Shown here: in pieces, positions 45,001 to 53,020 of the stretch
How the letters are laid out: every line of letters begins with the position of its first letter
Position numbering within the stretch: position 1 is the stretch's first letter
DNA from: JADJPG01 sp964491875
Lineage (GTDB): Bacteria; Verrucomicrobiota; Verrucomicrobiia; Limisphaerales; JADJPG01
Length of the DNA stretch: 64,000 bases
Assembly: GCA_964491875.1 (NCBI GenBank)
Contig: CAZBIC010000016.1
Span: 82,326-146,325, forward strand
Direction of reading: 5' to 3'
Translations under genes and position numbers: made by a program
The notes under the pieces: model-generated
Databases searched by the model: none
What the model saw: the letters and a program-made list of their open reading frames with translations, nothing else
Told to the model about the DNA's origin: nothing

Positions 45001-45820
45001 GCCGCTCCAGATCACTTCGCAGCCGCGCAATCTCACTGCGAACGCCGGCAGCCGCGTGACGTTGAGCGTGCGTGCCACGACGCGGTATCCGCTTTCGTAC
45101 CAGTGGAAGCAGGATGACATCGCGCTGCCCGGCGCGACGAACTCGACCTTCGTCATCCCCAATGCCCAGCCCGTTCATCGCGGGACGTACACCGTCACGC
45201 TCACGAATGCCGTCGGCGAACTCACCACCACCGGCGCGGTTCTCAGCGTCACCGTGCTGCCGGTGCGCATCACCTCGCAGCCGCGCAGCGTGAATGCGAA
45301 GGAAGGTAGCAAGGCGATCTTCTCCGTGACTGCCGCGGGGAGTCCGCCGTTCTCCTATCAATGGCGTCTCGCGGAAGTGGACATCGACGGCGCTACGAAT
45401 GCCTCGTTCGTGATCACGAACGTGCAAGCTGGCAACGCCGGCGTTTACTCCGTTGTCGTTCGCAATGCCGAAAGCGAAGCGACGAGCCTGAACGCGCTCT
45501 TGAATGTTCTCACCGCTGCGCCGGCGATTGTCGCCGCCTCAGCCGATGCAGGTTCGGCAGGAGCCCGCCTGTCCGTTTCCACGGCGCCCGACGGGCTGCG
45601 CCGCATCACGATCCTCGTGCCAGCCGGCGGTCGATATGTCTTGGAAGCCAGCAGTAATTTGGTCGCTTGGGAGACGCTCCTTGAGTCAACGAGCGAGGAT
45701 GCTTATGGCTCAGTGACCTTCATTGACGGTGCGACGACCCAGCATTCTCAGCGGTTCTACCGTTTGCGCCCAGCAATGGAGCCAACTCCCTTTCATGATC
45801 GAGAAGGGGTTCGTAAATAA
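42038..45820 (+). CDS. 1260-residue secreted protein with tandem N-terminal domains, beta-helix and Ig-like repeats
   Basis: After a signal peptide (LALVAFLAAVAVVSAG) there are two similar domains of about 170 residues (about 31-210 and 245-420) sharing ATNTSRGPGAAIQFVGT / SVTRGPGSGVLFVGT and GEPRDCC motifs. A right-handed beta-helix follows (about 440-820), rich in ITLTNGYSVGSNGFGYGGAIVN-type units. Four Ig-like domains come next (about 825-1160, each with YQW and GAT...I motifs), then a C-terminal LEASSNLVAWETLLEST domain typical of Verrucomicrobia. It is likely a surface adhesin or polysaccharide-binding protein. Transcription is probably separate; the gene is flanked by direct repeats. 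Confidence 0.8.
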   Translation: MNLCNLFARSQFALALVAFLAAVAVVSAGEDFPFSFAVTVSKGDRPISKGVRLADGHLRTNGNLLAAVNFGSATNTSRGPGAAIQFVGTDVSNPSGTNWSTVGPNVDTNLNSSPTGFDPLFHSEIYGPSLVTLTYSNLNPTRVYVVQILHGEPRDCCQGTFADNTFTTQDGNGDSGPTVAVPEFQLGNGVANENPANSNDFAVVTAEFTGIESFTYVMREAVFGTRGPSIAGFQLRELALEPAIVVTVNQGDSPIGNRPIDGHLLTNGTLLVAVNFGTNASVTRGPGSGVLFVGTNSANPAGANWSVTGPEVDSDLSGSGADPLFFSENFGPEPVSLTYSNLNPATEYLVQFLHGEPRDCCSGLFSSNQFTTVIGNGNSGPTVNVPTFQLGNDVADEDPPNSNDLAIVTMRFSGLKSITYLMRNSTNASRGPSIAGFQVRALGSAVSTLADSGPGSLRDVIAGPPFGGVVTFGSHLSGKTLMLTNGPLSLPSGITLDASALPGGLRFDGNGASQLLYIGTNVTATLNSITLTNGYSVGSNGFGYGGAIVNWGTLTLNQCVVAGNRVRLSDVGVAYGGAIIFGGGVFNFGTLMVNECAFFDNTASGRLPESRVGGGALASAGSMTINRSTFSRNRSYVIGTSEVNASGGAIFSAGPATINQCTFYGNVASVTASDGSVAQGGAIFSQDILVVNHSTLSGNSAFDALSVGALSSGGGIANGGLLTLSNSIVAGNSADSAENIAYTYTELGTNLLSGDPGLAPLGNYGGPTQTMPPLASSLVIDAGGDLGTNNFATDQRGLSRIVGGQVDIGAVEAQSYLSSAPYSLVVPASTTVAAGTNLTLSVGALGTTPFQYQWFFNKKALPGATNVAHTITNIQTKHAGAYTVRVQNELGAVTSGVATVKVLLAPRIKTLSKSQTVLAGKRASLKVSATGAKPLRYQWRKYGSVVPGATNATLTLPVAAPADEGAYSVYVWNDAGEVLSTNPYLAVPPLQITSQPRNLTANAGSRVTLSVRATTRYPLSYQWKQDDIALPGATNSTFVIPNAQPVHRGTYTVTLTNAVGELTTTGAVLSVTVLPVRITSQPRSVNAKEGSKAIFSVTAAGSPPFSYQWRLAEVDIDGATNASFVITNVQAGNAGVYSVVVRNAESEATSLNALLNVLTAAPAIVAASADAGSAGARLSVSTAPDGLRRITILVPAGGRYVLEASSNLVAWETLLESTSEDAYGSVTFIDGATTQHSQRFYRLRPAMEPTPFHDREGVRK

Positions 45821-45827
45821 GAACTCC

Positions 45828-45862
45828 GCTGGCAGGGCTACCCGGTGACGGGCGGGCACTGA
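45828..45862 (+). repeat. Direct repeat, right copy (GIY-YIG 3' remnant)
   Basis: A 35-nt second copy of the GIY-YIG gene end, here non-coding, encoding WQGYPVTGGH-stop. It matches the left copy at 32 of 35 positions and lies 8 bp after the Ig-repeat gene stop. Confidence 0.8.
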
Positions 45863-45957
45863 ACTCCGCCACGATCACCCTTCGGTGTTTTACCCATGAC
45901 GCCCGAAGGGCAGGGGATGTTACCGTTCGAGGGCATGGCCGTGCAGTAAACCCATTT

Positions 45958-46857
45958 ATGAACTGGAGCCCATTGAACCTTACGGTTCGCGTCGGTTGCA
46001 GTCTCGCTTACGAAACCACTGTGCCGACGCCGGTGCTGTTCGTCCTCCGTCCGCGGCTCGAGGGCCGCGTGTACGTGATGCAGGAAAAACTCTCGTTCGG
46101 CATCGGTCTGCCGTCCTACGAGTTTCAGGACAGCCACGGAAACATCACGTATCGCTCGACGCTCATGCCGGGCCGGAACGAAATCCGTCACGATGCCCTC
46201 GTCGCCGTTTCGTCGCTGCCAGACAGCCGGGAGATTACGGGCCAGGTCCTTCCCGTGGGACAACTGCCGTTCGAGTTGCTGCGCTACACTCTGCCGAGCC
46301 GTTACTGCGATTCGGACAAGCTGATGAATTTCGCGTGGCAACAGTTCGGGCAGGTTCCTCACGGCCTGCCGCGCGTGCAGGCCATCTGCGACTGGGTTCA
46401 CAACAACATCGAGTATCGCTTCGGCTCGGGGCGGCCCGACCTCTCGGCCTCCGAAGTGATCGCTCGTCGTCACGGCGTCTGTCGCGACTTCGCCCACGCC
46501 GCCATCGCGCTGTGCCGCGCCTTCAATCTCCCCGCGCGCTACGTCACCGGTCACCTGCCCGACATCGGCTACGTCGATCCCGGCACGCCGATGGATTTCC
46601 ACGCTTACTGCGAAGTGTATCTCGGTCAGGAATGGCTCACGTTCGATCCGCGCTACAACGTCCCGCGCATTGGCCGCGTGAAAATGGCCCACGGAGCGGA
46701 CGCGGTGGACGGCGCGTTCGCCACGATATACGGCGAGGCCAACCTCGCTTACTTCGAGGTTTGGGCTTATCAGGTGAATCCTCAGCAAGTCTCCGTGGGC
46801 GACCCCATCGATCTCTCCAAACGCCTCGATGGCAATGTGACGCTACGTTGGAACTAG
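45958..46857 (+). CDS. Transglutaminase-like cysteine protein
   Basis: The 299-residue protein has an N-terminal beta domain of the bacterial transglutaminase type (LTVRVGCSLAYETTVPTPVLFVLRPR). The catalytic core carries C175 in RRHGVCRDFAHAAIALC, H215 in PMDFHAYCEVYL and D230 in LTFDPRYNVPR, giving the Cys-His-Asp triad. There is no signal peptide. Such proteins act as proteases or protein-modifying enzymes, and are sometimes linked to peptide or polyglutamate metabolism. It stands alone. Confidence 0.88.
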   Translation: MNWSPLNLTVRVGCSLAYETTVPTPVLFVLRPRLEGRVYVMQEKLSFGIGLPSYEFQDSHGNITYRSTLMPGRNEIRHDALVAVSSLPDSREITGQVLPVGQLPFELLRYTLPSRYCDSDKLMNFAWQQFGQVPHGLPRVQAICDWVHNNIEYRFGSGRPDLSASEVIARRHGVCRDFAHAAIALCRAFNLPARYVTGHLPDIGYVDPGTPMDFHAYCEVYLGQEWLTFDPRYNVPRIGRVKMAHGADAVDGAFATIYGEANLAYFEVWAYQVNPQQVSVGDPIDLSKRLDGNVTLRWN

Positions 46858-46883
46858 GAGCAGTCACGAACACTCGTTGCGAG

Positions 46884-46953
46884 GTAGCCGTCGACGTGAG
46901 GAGGCGGATTCGGCTGGCGAGCCATCCATCCGCTTTCTCACGTCGGTGGCTAC
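46884..46953. repeat. Inverted repeat pair in the alaS upstream region
   Basis: Two 25-nt segments (46884-46908 and 46929-46953) starting GTAGCC and containing GACGTGAG are inverted copies of one another (20 of 25 identical), separated by 20 nt. Related words occur at 12092. This looks like a dispersed extragenic palindrome. Confidence 0.65.
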
Positions 46954-47022
46954 GCTCGTTGCCAAAACTTCCCCCTCGCCTTGAAGCGCGCCTTGCCGAT
47001 ATTCTCCGCGCCCTGATTCGCT

Positions 47023-47053
47023 GTTGCAGGTGGAAAGTTGCAGGTTGCAGGTT
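47023..47053. repeat. GTTGCAGGT word repeats
   Basis: Three copies of GTTGCAGGT (47023, 47038, 47045) precede alaS, followed by an inverted-like stretch (CTTTCAACCTTCAACTTGC). No coding content is evident. Confidence 0.5.
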
Positions 47054-47118
47054 CTCCCGAACGCTCGCGCCACGGAACTTTCAACCTTCAACTTGCGACC
47101 CGTAACTTTGACTTTGCC

Positions 47119-49929
47119 ATGATGACCAGCTCGCAAATCCGCCAGTCGTTCCTCGACTTCTTCAAGTCGAAGCAACACACCATCGTCCCCTCGTCCTCGC
47201 TTATGCCGGACAGCCCGAACCTGCTGTTCACCAACGCCGGCATGAACCAGTTCGTGCCCATCTTCCTCGGCCAGACGAAGTGCCCCTACACGCCGGGACG
47301 CGCGGCGGACACGCAGAAGTGCATCCGCGCCGGCGGCAAGCACAATGACCTCGATGACGTCGGGCTCGACACCTATCACCACACGTTCTTCGAGATGCTC
47401 GGCAACTGGAGCTTCGGCGATTACTTCAAGAAGGACGCCATCGCCTGGGCATGGGAACTCGTCATCGAAGTTTGGAAGTTCCCGCCGCACCGCATCTACG
47501 CCACCATCTATCAGCCGGACAAGTCGAAGAACGATCCCGCCGAGCGCGATGAGGAAGCGTGGAACTTTTGGGCCGAGAAATTCCGCAGCGTGGGGCTCGA
47601 TCCGGACATCCACATCGTCAACGGCAACAAGAAGGATAATTTCTGGATGATGGGCGAGACCGGCCCGTGCGGTCCCTGCACCGAGATTCACGTCGATCTC
47701 CGTCCCGGCCCGGCGCAGACCGATCTGGAAGCGCAGAAGTCCGGCCGCCTGCTCGTCAACGGCTCCGACGCGCGCTGCATCGAGATCTGGAACAACGTCT
47801 TCATCCAATACAACGCGAACCCGGACGGCACCTTCACGGCGCTGCCCGCGCAGCATGTCGATACCGGAATGGGCTTCGAGCGCGTCACCAGCATCATTCA
47901 GGGCACGAAAGGCCTGACGGATTTCCAGAACGCGAAGATCTCCAACTACGAGACCGACGTGTTCCGCCCGATCTTCGACGCCATCGAGAAGTTGAGCGGG
48001 AAGAAGTATGGTTCCACGCTGCCGAAGGCCGGCAGCACCGGCGACACCGAGCAGGAGAAGGTGGACGTGGCCTTCCGCGTCATCGCCGACCACATCCGCA
48101 CGCTGAGCTTCGCCATCGCGGACGGCATCCAGCCCGGCAACACCGACCGCAATTACGTCCTCCGCCGCATCCTGCGCCGCGCCGTGCGCTACGGCCGCAC
48201 GCTCGGTTTCCACGAACCGTTCTTCTACAAGCTGGTGGACGTGCTCGCGGAAAAGATGGGCGATGTGTTCCCGGAGATCCGCGCGAAGAAGAACCACGTC
48301 GAGGAAGTCATCCAACGCGAGGAAGAGGCGTTTAATAAGACGTTGGATAAGGGAATTCAACTGTTCCATGACGGCGTTGTGAATCTTGTGGGGTTCTCGA
48401 CAGGAGAGGCCGCCGACCTCTCGAAGATCAAAGTCACGTTCGAATCCGACGGAGTATCCAAGACTATTGGGGGTGTCCCAGTTCCGCCTTTTCCAGCCGA
48501 AGCTGCGTTCAAACTTTACGACACCTATGGCTTTCCGCTGGATCTCACCGAGTTGATGGCTCGCGAACGCGGCATGACCGTGGATACGGTAGGCTTCGAG
48601 AAGCTAATGGAAGAGCAGCGGAAGCGGTCGCGCGGGGCAATTGTTCGGGAAGTCATTTCACTCTCTCAAATCGAAACTACCACGCCCACGAAGTTCGTCG
48701 GTTTCGACAGCCTCACTGTTCCAGCCAAAGTTCTCGAAGTCGTTTCGCTGAAGGACAAGACCGCCGTCATCCTCGACTCCACCGCCTGCTACGCCGAGAT
48801 GGGCGGCCAGGTCGGCGACACCGGCGAGTTGACCGGCAGCGGCCAGCTCTGGCGCGTGACCAACACCCAGAAGTCCGGCAACACTTTCCTGCACTTCGTC
48901 GAGGGCGGCGATGCTCCGGCGATTGGCGCGGGTGTCACGCTCGCCGTCGAGAAGCCGCGTCGCGATGCGATTCAACGCCACCACACCGTCACGCACTTGC
49001 TCCACTGGGCGCTCCACGAAGTCGTGAGCAAGGAAGCCTCGCAGAAAGGTTCCTTCGTCGGTCCGGACAAACTGACCTTCGACTTCAACAGCGCCGCGCT
49101 CACGCCCGAGCAGGTCGCGGACATCGAGAAACTCGTCAACCAACGCATCCTCGAAAACGCCGGCGTCTCGTGGACGGAAGTCCCGCACTCCGAAGTGAAG
49201 AATCGTCCGGACGTGATGCAATTCTTCGGCGACAAATACGGCGACACCGTGCGCGTCGTGCAGATCGGCGGCGCGGCGAACAAACTCGACGGTTACTCGA
49301 TGGAACTCTGCGGTGGCACGCACACGCGCGCGACGGGCGAGATCGGCTTGTTCCGCATCGTCAGCGAGGCCGCCGTGGCCGCCGGCGTGCGCCGCATCGA
49401 AGCCGTCGCCGGCCTCACGGCTTACGACGTGATGAAGCTCGACCGCGAATTGATCAAGGCCGTCGCCGGCAAGGTGAACTCGCCGATTCACGAGCTGGAG
49501 AAGAAGATTGAATCGCTCCTCGCGCAGCAGAAGGCGCTCGAACAGGAAGTCCGCATCGCGATGCAGCGCAACGCCTCGAACGCCGCGAGCGAATTGCTCA
49601 AGTCGGTGCAGACAGTCAACGGCATCCCGCTCATCACGCACAATCTCGGCGATGCGACCGGCGATTTCCTCCAGGCCATCGCGGACGCGCTGAAGGGCCG
49701 GTTCAAGGGCGTGGTCGTGCTGGGCGGCGGCTCCGAGGCGTCCGTCGCGCTCGTCGCCACGGTGTCGGCGGATTTCACGGCGAAGGTGCAGGCCGGGAAA
49801 ATCATCCAGGCGATCGCGCCGATCGTCGGCGGTAAAGGCGGCGGCAAACCCTACAACGCCCGCGGCGGCGGCAAGGACGTCGCGAAGCTCGACGAAGCGC
49901 TGGCAAAGGTGAAGAGCTTGCTGGGTTGA
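47119..49929 (+). CDS. alaS: Alanyl-tRNA synthetase
   Basis: From 47119 (MMTSSQIRQSFLDFFKSKQHTIVPSSSL) the 936-residue protein has the class II core with LLFTNAGMNQF, TYHHTFFEMLGNWSFGDYF, NFWMMGETGPCGPCTEIH and HVDTGMGFERV. The editing domain is seen in QRHHTVTHLLHWAL and CGGTHTRATGEIGLFRI, and the C-terminal oligomerisation region in the Gly-rich GGKGGGKPYNARGGG. At 936 residues it is longer than the usual 860-880. The extra length lies at about residues 417-455 as an insertion between the core and editing domains, with noticeably different base composition. A good start is supported by the family N-terminus. Confidence 0.95.
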   Translation: MMTSSQIRQSFLDFFKSKQHTIVPSSSLMPDSPNLLFTNAGMNQFVPIFLGQTKCPYTPGRAADTQKCIRAGGKHNDLDDVGLDTYHHTFFEMLGNWSFGDYFKKDAIAWAWELVIEVWKFPPHRIYATIYQPDKSKNDPAERDEEAWNFWAEKFRSVGLDPDIHIVNGNKKDNFWMMGETGPCGPCTEIHVDLRPGPAQTDLEAQKSGRLLVNGSDARCIEIWNNVFIQYNANPDGTFTALPAQHVDTGMGFERVTSIIQGTKGLTDFQNAKISNYETDVFRPIFDAIEKLSGKKYGSTLPKAGSTGDTEQEKVDVAFRVIADHIRTLSFAIADGIQPGNTDRNYVLRRILRRAVRYGRTLGFHEPFFYKLVDVLAEKMGDVFPEIRAKKNHVEEVIQREEEAFNKTLDKGIQLFHDGVVNLVGFSTGEAADLSKIKVTFESDGVSKTIGGVPVPPFPAEAAFKLYDTYGFPLDLTELMARERGMTVDTVGFEKLMEEQRKRSRGAIVREVISLSQIETTTPTKFVGFDSLTVPAKVLEVVSLKDKTAVILDSTACYAEMGGQVGDTGELTGSGQLWRVTNTQKSGNTFLHFVEGGDAPAIGAGVTLAVEKPRRDAIQRHHTVTHLLHWALHEVVSKEASQKGSFVGPDKLTFDFNSAALTPEQVADIEKLVNQRILENAGVSWTEVPHSEVKNRPDVMQFFGDKYGDTVRVVQIGGAANKLDGYSMELCGGTHTRATGEIGLFRIVSEAAVAAGVRRIEAVAGLTAYDVMKLDRELIKAVAGKVNSPIHELEKKIESLLAQQKALEQEVRIAMQRNASNAASELLKSVQTVNGIPLITHNLGDATGDFLQAIADALKGRFKGVVVLGGGSEASVALVATVSADFTAKVQAGKIIQAIAPIVGGKGGGKPYNARGGGKDVAKLDEALAKVKSLLG

Positions 49930-49978
49930 TGCCCGAAGGCGCGTTGACGGTGAATATTCCCGCCACTAGCATTGCGTC

Positions 49979-50266
49979 GTGAGCGGCGAGAACAAGATCA
50001 GCTATTCTGCTGGTGAGTCGAGTGAGGTGGGCGAGTTGCGCGATTTGCCCGCACGCCGGACTCCGTTGGCGGATGAGCAACCCAGCCCGGAGCAGATTGC
50101 CATCTACCGTTCGATGACCGGTCAGCGACGGCTGGAAATTGCGGAACAGCTTTTCTGGACCGCGCGCGAGCTCAAGACGGCCGGCGTGAGGTTTCAGCAT
50201 CCTGACTGGACGGAGGAAGAGGTGCTTGCCGAGGTAAACCGCATTTTCCTCCATGCCGCAGACTGA
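49979..50266 (+). CDS. Small protein, putative partner/antitoxin of the nucleotidyltransferase
   Basis: A 95-residue protein from GTG at 49979. The helical C-terminal half (IAIYRSMTGQRRLEIAEQLFWTARELKTAGVRFQHPDWTEEEVLAEVNRIFLHA) matches a widespread short family found directly upstream of nucleotidyltransferase genes. It overlaps the next gene by 14 nt, which suggests a coupled two-gene module. Its biochemical role is inferred from this linkage. Confidence 0.7.
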   Translation: MSGENKISYSAGESSEVGELRDLPARRTPLADEQPSPEQIAIYRSMTGQRRLEIAEQLFWTARELKTAGVRFQHPDWTEEEVLAEVNRIFLHAAD

Positions 50267-50810
50267 GCTTTTCCTGATCTTCCTGCGCCTCTTCAATCGG
50301 GCGGGATTCCGTTATGTCATCGGAGGAAGCGTGGCGTCGATTTTCTATGGCGAACCCCGCATGACGGATGATGTGGATCTTGTGGTGTTCCTCAACGACG
50401 CGGACATCCAACGGTTGCCGGAGGTTTTTCCTCGAGCCGAGTTTTACCTGCCACCAGAAGAGGTGATCAGGGCGGAGGTCGCCCGTCCGCAGCGCGGTCA
50501 CTTCAACATCATTCACTCCGCAACCAGCTTCAAAGCGGACGTGTACCCGACGGGCCGGGATGAATTGAACGCTTGGGCATTTCGCAACAAACGCTCAGTT
50601 CCGTTTCAGGGAGAGACACTCGTGCTGGCTCCGCCCGAATACGTCATCGTGCGCAAGCTGGAGTATTTCCGTGAAGGCGGTTCAGGCAAGCATCTTCGCG
50701 ACATCCGGGGAATCCTCAATGTGTCGCGCGAGCAGATGGACCGGACTGCACTCGACGAATGGATCAGCCAGCGCGGGTTGCAAGCAGAGTGGCAACGGGT
50801 GTCAACTTGA
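50253..50810 (+). CDS. Nucleotidyltransferase (AbiEii/MNT-like), putative toxin
   Basis: The 185-residue protein has the polymerase-beta-like signature GGSVASIFYGEPRMTDDVDLVV, with GGS at 24-26 and acidic residues D39, D40 and D42. A helical C-terminal part (VIVRKLEYFREGGSGKHLRDIRGIL) follows. Proteins of this size with this N-terminus belong to the AbiEii/DUF6036-like nucleotidyltransferases; several are toxins that modify tRNA or proteins. The upstream coupled small gene would be the antitoxin. No phage genes are nearby. Confidence 0.78.
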   Translation: MPQTELFLIFLRLFNRAGFRYVIGGSVASIFYGEPRMTDDVDLVVFLNDADIQRLPEVFPRAEFYLPPEEVIRAEVARPQRGHFNIIHSATSFKADVYPTGRDELNAWAFRNKRSVPFQGETLVLAPPEYVIVRKLEYFREGGSGKHLRDIRGILNVSREQMDRTALDEWISQRGLQAEWQRVST

Positions 50811-50832
50811 GCACGTTGCGTCCCCGTTTTGA

Positions 50833-51717
50833 TTACGGCGTGGCTGACAGTGTGCGCACGCCATCGTTCAGTTCATAAACCGCCCGCACTTCCGCTTCCG
50901 TCAGCGGACGGTTGAACACGGCCACGTCATCCATCCAGCCGATGTAGCTCAGGCCGAGCGTGAGGGCGCTCTGGCGTTCGTCCCAGTTGAACGGCATGGG
51001 CCAGTTCGCAAAGATGCCCTGGTCTTTTCCATCGAGATACAAGCGTCCCCAGCCGTCGTTCTTTCCCGAGTTGATGTTGCTGAAGCAGAAGACGACGTGC
51101 GTCCAGCCATCGTGAGTGAACGGCGGTTGATACACCGGAACCATCGGGCGTTTCTTGTCGGGAATGGCTTCCCAGCCGCGATTGGTCGGGTTCCAGGATT
51201 TCTTCATCGGCAGGATGGCGTAGCGAAAGTGGCGTGGCGTGTGGTCCTTGCTGAACTCGATGAACATGTTGCCCTCGTCCCAGCCCTGGGCGACGAACTG
51301 GAGTGGATCGCAGTAACCCGGCTGGAGATCCTTGTCGGGATTCAGCCGCAGCCAGAGTGAAACGGCGCCACTCCAGCCGTTGGTATTGTAGCCGAGGTTT
51401 TTCTCGCCCTTGAAGAAGACGGTGGGACGCATCTTCTGTGTGAAGTGCAGCGCGTCGCCATGACGCCCCGCGCTCTTGGCGTGGACGACGACGTTGCTGT
51501 CGGGCAAACCTGCTCTGGCTTGGGAACGGTTTCCGGTGGGAGCGGTGTAGAGCGTTGGGTCGCCGACGGCGAAGTCTGCGTCCAGGCGGCCATCGAACGA
51601 AGCGTGGAGCAGCAACGAGTGGCGCAGTGCGGAGTGGGAACTTTGCCGCGTGGCCGTCTGGCACCCGACGACGGTCATCATCGCGGCGATGAGCAGGGCG
51701 AAGCGAACTGGAGGCAT
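50833..51717 (-). CDS. LamG (concanavalin A-like) lipoprotein
   Basis: A 294-residue protein with a lipoprotein signal (FALLIAAMMTVVGC). One jellyroll domain follows: LLLHASFDGRLDADFAVGDP, AVSLWLRLNPDKDL, WTHVVFCFSN, RLYLDGKDQG and the ending YIGWMDDVAVFNRPLTEAEVRAVYEL, typical of LamG/Laminin_G_3. It is probably a surface carbohydrate-binding or scaffolding protein. It is convergent with the nucleotidyltransferase gene and divergent from ychF. Confidence 0.85.
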   Translation of the reverse strand: MPPVRFALLIAAMMTVVGCQTATRQSSHSALRHSLLLHASFDGRLDADFAVGDPTLYTAPTGNRSQARAGLPDSNVVVHAKSAGRHGDALHFTQKMRPTVFFKGEKNLGYNTNGWSGAVSLWLRLNPDKDLQPGYCDPLQFVAQGWDEGNMFIEFSKDHTPRHFRYAILPMKKSWNPTNRGWEAIPDKKRPMVPVYQPPFTHDGWTHVVFCFSNINSGKNDGWGRLYLDGKDQGIFANWPMPFNWDERQSALTLGLSYIGWMDDVAVFNRPLTEAEVRAVYELNDGVRTLSATP

Positions 51718-51868
51718 GGGAGGAAATTAGATACGCGTGATGCCGACGGCAAGCGGGACGGTGCCTGATGGGGAAATCGAGGCAGATGGCTTTCACAAAA
51801 TGGTTCTTGTCTCCGCCGTGTTCCAACGTAGCCTCTCAAGACTTTTTGTAGTCCTTTAACGCACTTTT

Positions 51869-52972
51869 ATGCTCAAAGCCGGAATCGTCGGTCTGCCCAA
51901 CGTGGGCAAGTCCACCCTGTTCAATGCCGTGACCCGCACCCGAAAGGCGGAGGCGGCGAATTATCCTTTCTGCACGATCGACCCCAACGTCGGCATCGTC
52001 ACGGTGCCGGATGCGCGGCTTGAAGTGTTGAAGAACATTGCCAAGACGCAGGTCACCATTCCGGCGGCGATTGAGTTTGTGGACATCGCCGGCCTCGTGA
52101 AGGGCGCCAGCGCGGGCGAAGGCCTCGGTAACAAGTTCCTCACCCACATCCGCGAGGTGGACGCCATCGTGCAGGTCGTGCGCTGCTTCGACGATGCGGA
52201 TATTCATCACGTCGCCGGCAGCGTGGACCCGGTGCGCGACATCGAAGTGATCAACACGGAGCTGGTGCTTTGCGACCTCGATGCAGTGAAAAAGAAGCGC
52301 ACGAGCATCGCGAAGGATGCGAAGCGCGGCGACAAGGAAGCCATCGCGCAGGATGCGGTGCTGGCGAAGATCGAGCCGGTGCTGGACGCGGGCAAGCCGG
52401 CGTTGACGATTCAGCTCACTCCGGAAGAGCGGGCAATTTCGAAGCAGTTCTATTTGCTCACGGACAAGCCGACGATTTTCGCGTGCAACGTGAAGGAAGG
52501 CGACTTGGCGACGGCGGACAAGAATCCGTATGTGCTGAAGGTCCGCGAGTATGTGAAGAGTCATCTGGCGTGTGAAGCGGTGGTGATCAGCGCGCAGATT
52601 GAGAGCGATTTGATCGACCTGTCGGCCGAAGAGGCGAAGGCGTTCTTGAAGGAGTTGGGCGTGGAGGAAAGCGGCGTGGGTTCGCTGATTCGCGCGACGT
52701 ATCATCTGCTCGGCTTGCGCACCTACTTCACGGCTGGCGAAAAGGAAGTGCGCGCCTGGACGATTCACGTTGGCGACACTGCGCCGAAGGCGGCGGGCGT
52801 GATTCACTCGGATTTCGAGCGCGGTTTCATCAAGGCGGAGACTGTCGCTTATGACGATCTCGTGAAGTGCGGCAGCGTGGCGGCGGCGCGGGAGAAGGGC
52901 CTCTACCGGATGGAAGGCAAAGAATACGTCGTGGAAGACGGCGACGTGTTGCTCTTCAAGTTCAACGTGTAG
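51869..52972 (+). CDS. ychF: Redox-regulated ATPase YchF (OBG family)
   Basis: The 367-residue protein is a typical YchF: P-loop GLPNVGKST (8-16), NYPFCTIDPNVGIV switch region, FVDIAGLVKGASAGEGLGNKFL and VVRCFDDADIHHV. The family's Asn-X-X-Glu nucleotide-specificity motif is seen as NVKEGD. The C-terminal TGS domain ends DDLVKCGSVAAAREKGLYRMEGKEYVVEDGDVLLFKFNV. YchF hydrolyses ATP and affects translation and oxidative-stress responses. It is transcribed alone. Confidence 0.97.
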   Translation: MLKAGIVGLPNVGKSTLFNAVTRTRKAEAANYPFCTIDPNVGIVTVPDARLEVLKNIAKTQVTIPAAIEFVDIAGLVKGASAGEGLGNKFLTHIREVDAIVQVVRCFDDADIHHVAGSVDPVRDIEVINTELVLCDLDAVKKKRTSIAKDAKRGDKEAIAQDAVLAKIEPVLDAGKPALTIQLTPEERAISKQFYLLTDKPTIFACNVKEGDLATADKNPYVLKVREYVKSHLACEAVVISAQIESDLIDLSAEEAKAFLKELGVEESGVGSLIRATYHLLGLRTYFTAGEKEVRAWTIHVGDTAPKAAGVIHSDFERGFIKAETVAYDDLVKCGSVAAAREKGLYRMEGKEYVVEDGDVLLFKFNV

Positions 52973-53020
52973 GCCGGTCGGTTCGAGCGCTGGCTTGCTG
53001 CTTGTGCAGCGCAGGTCTGC

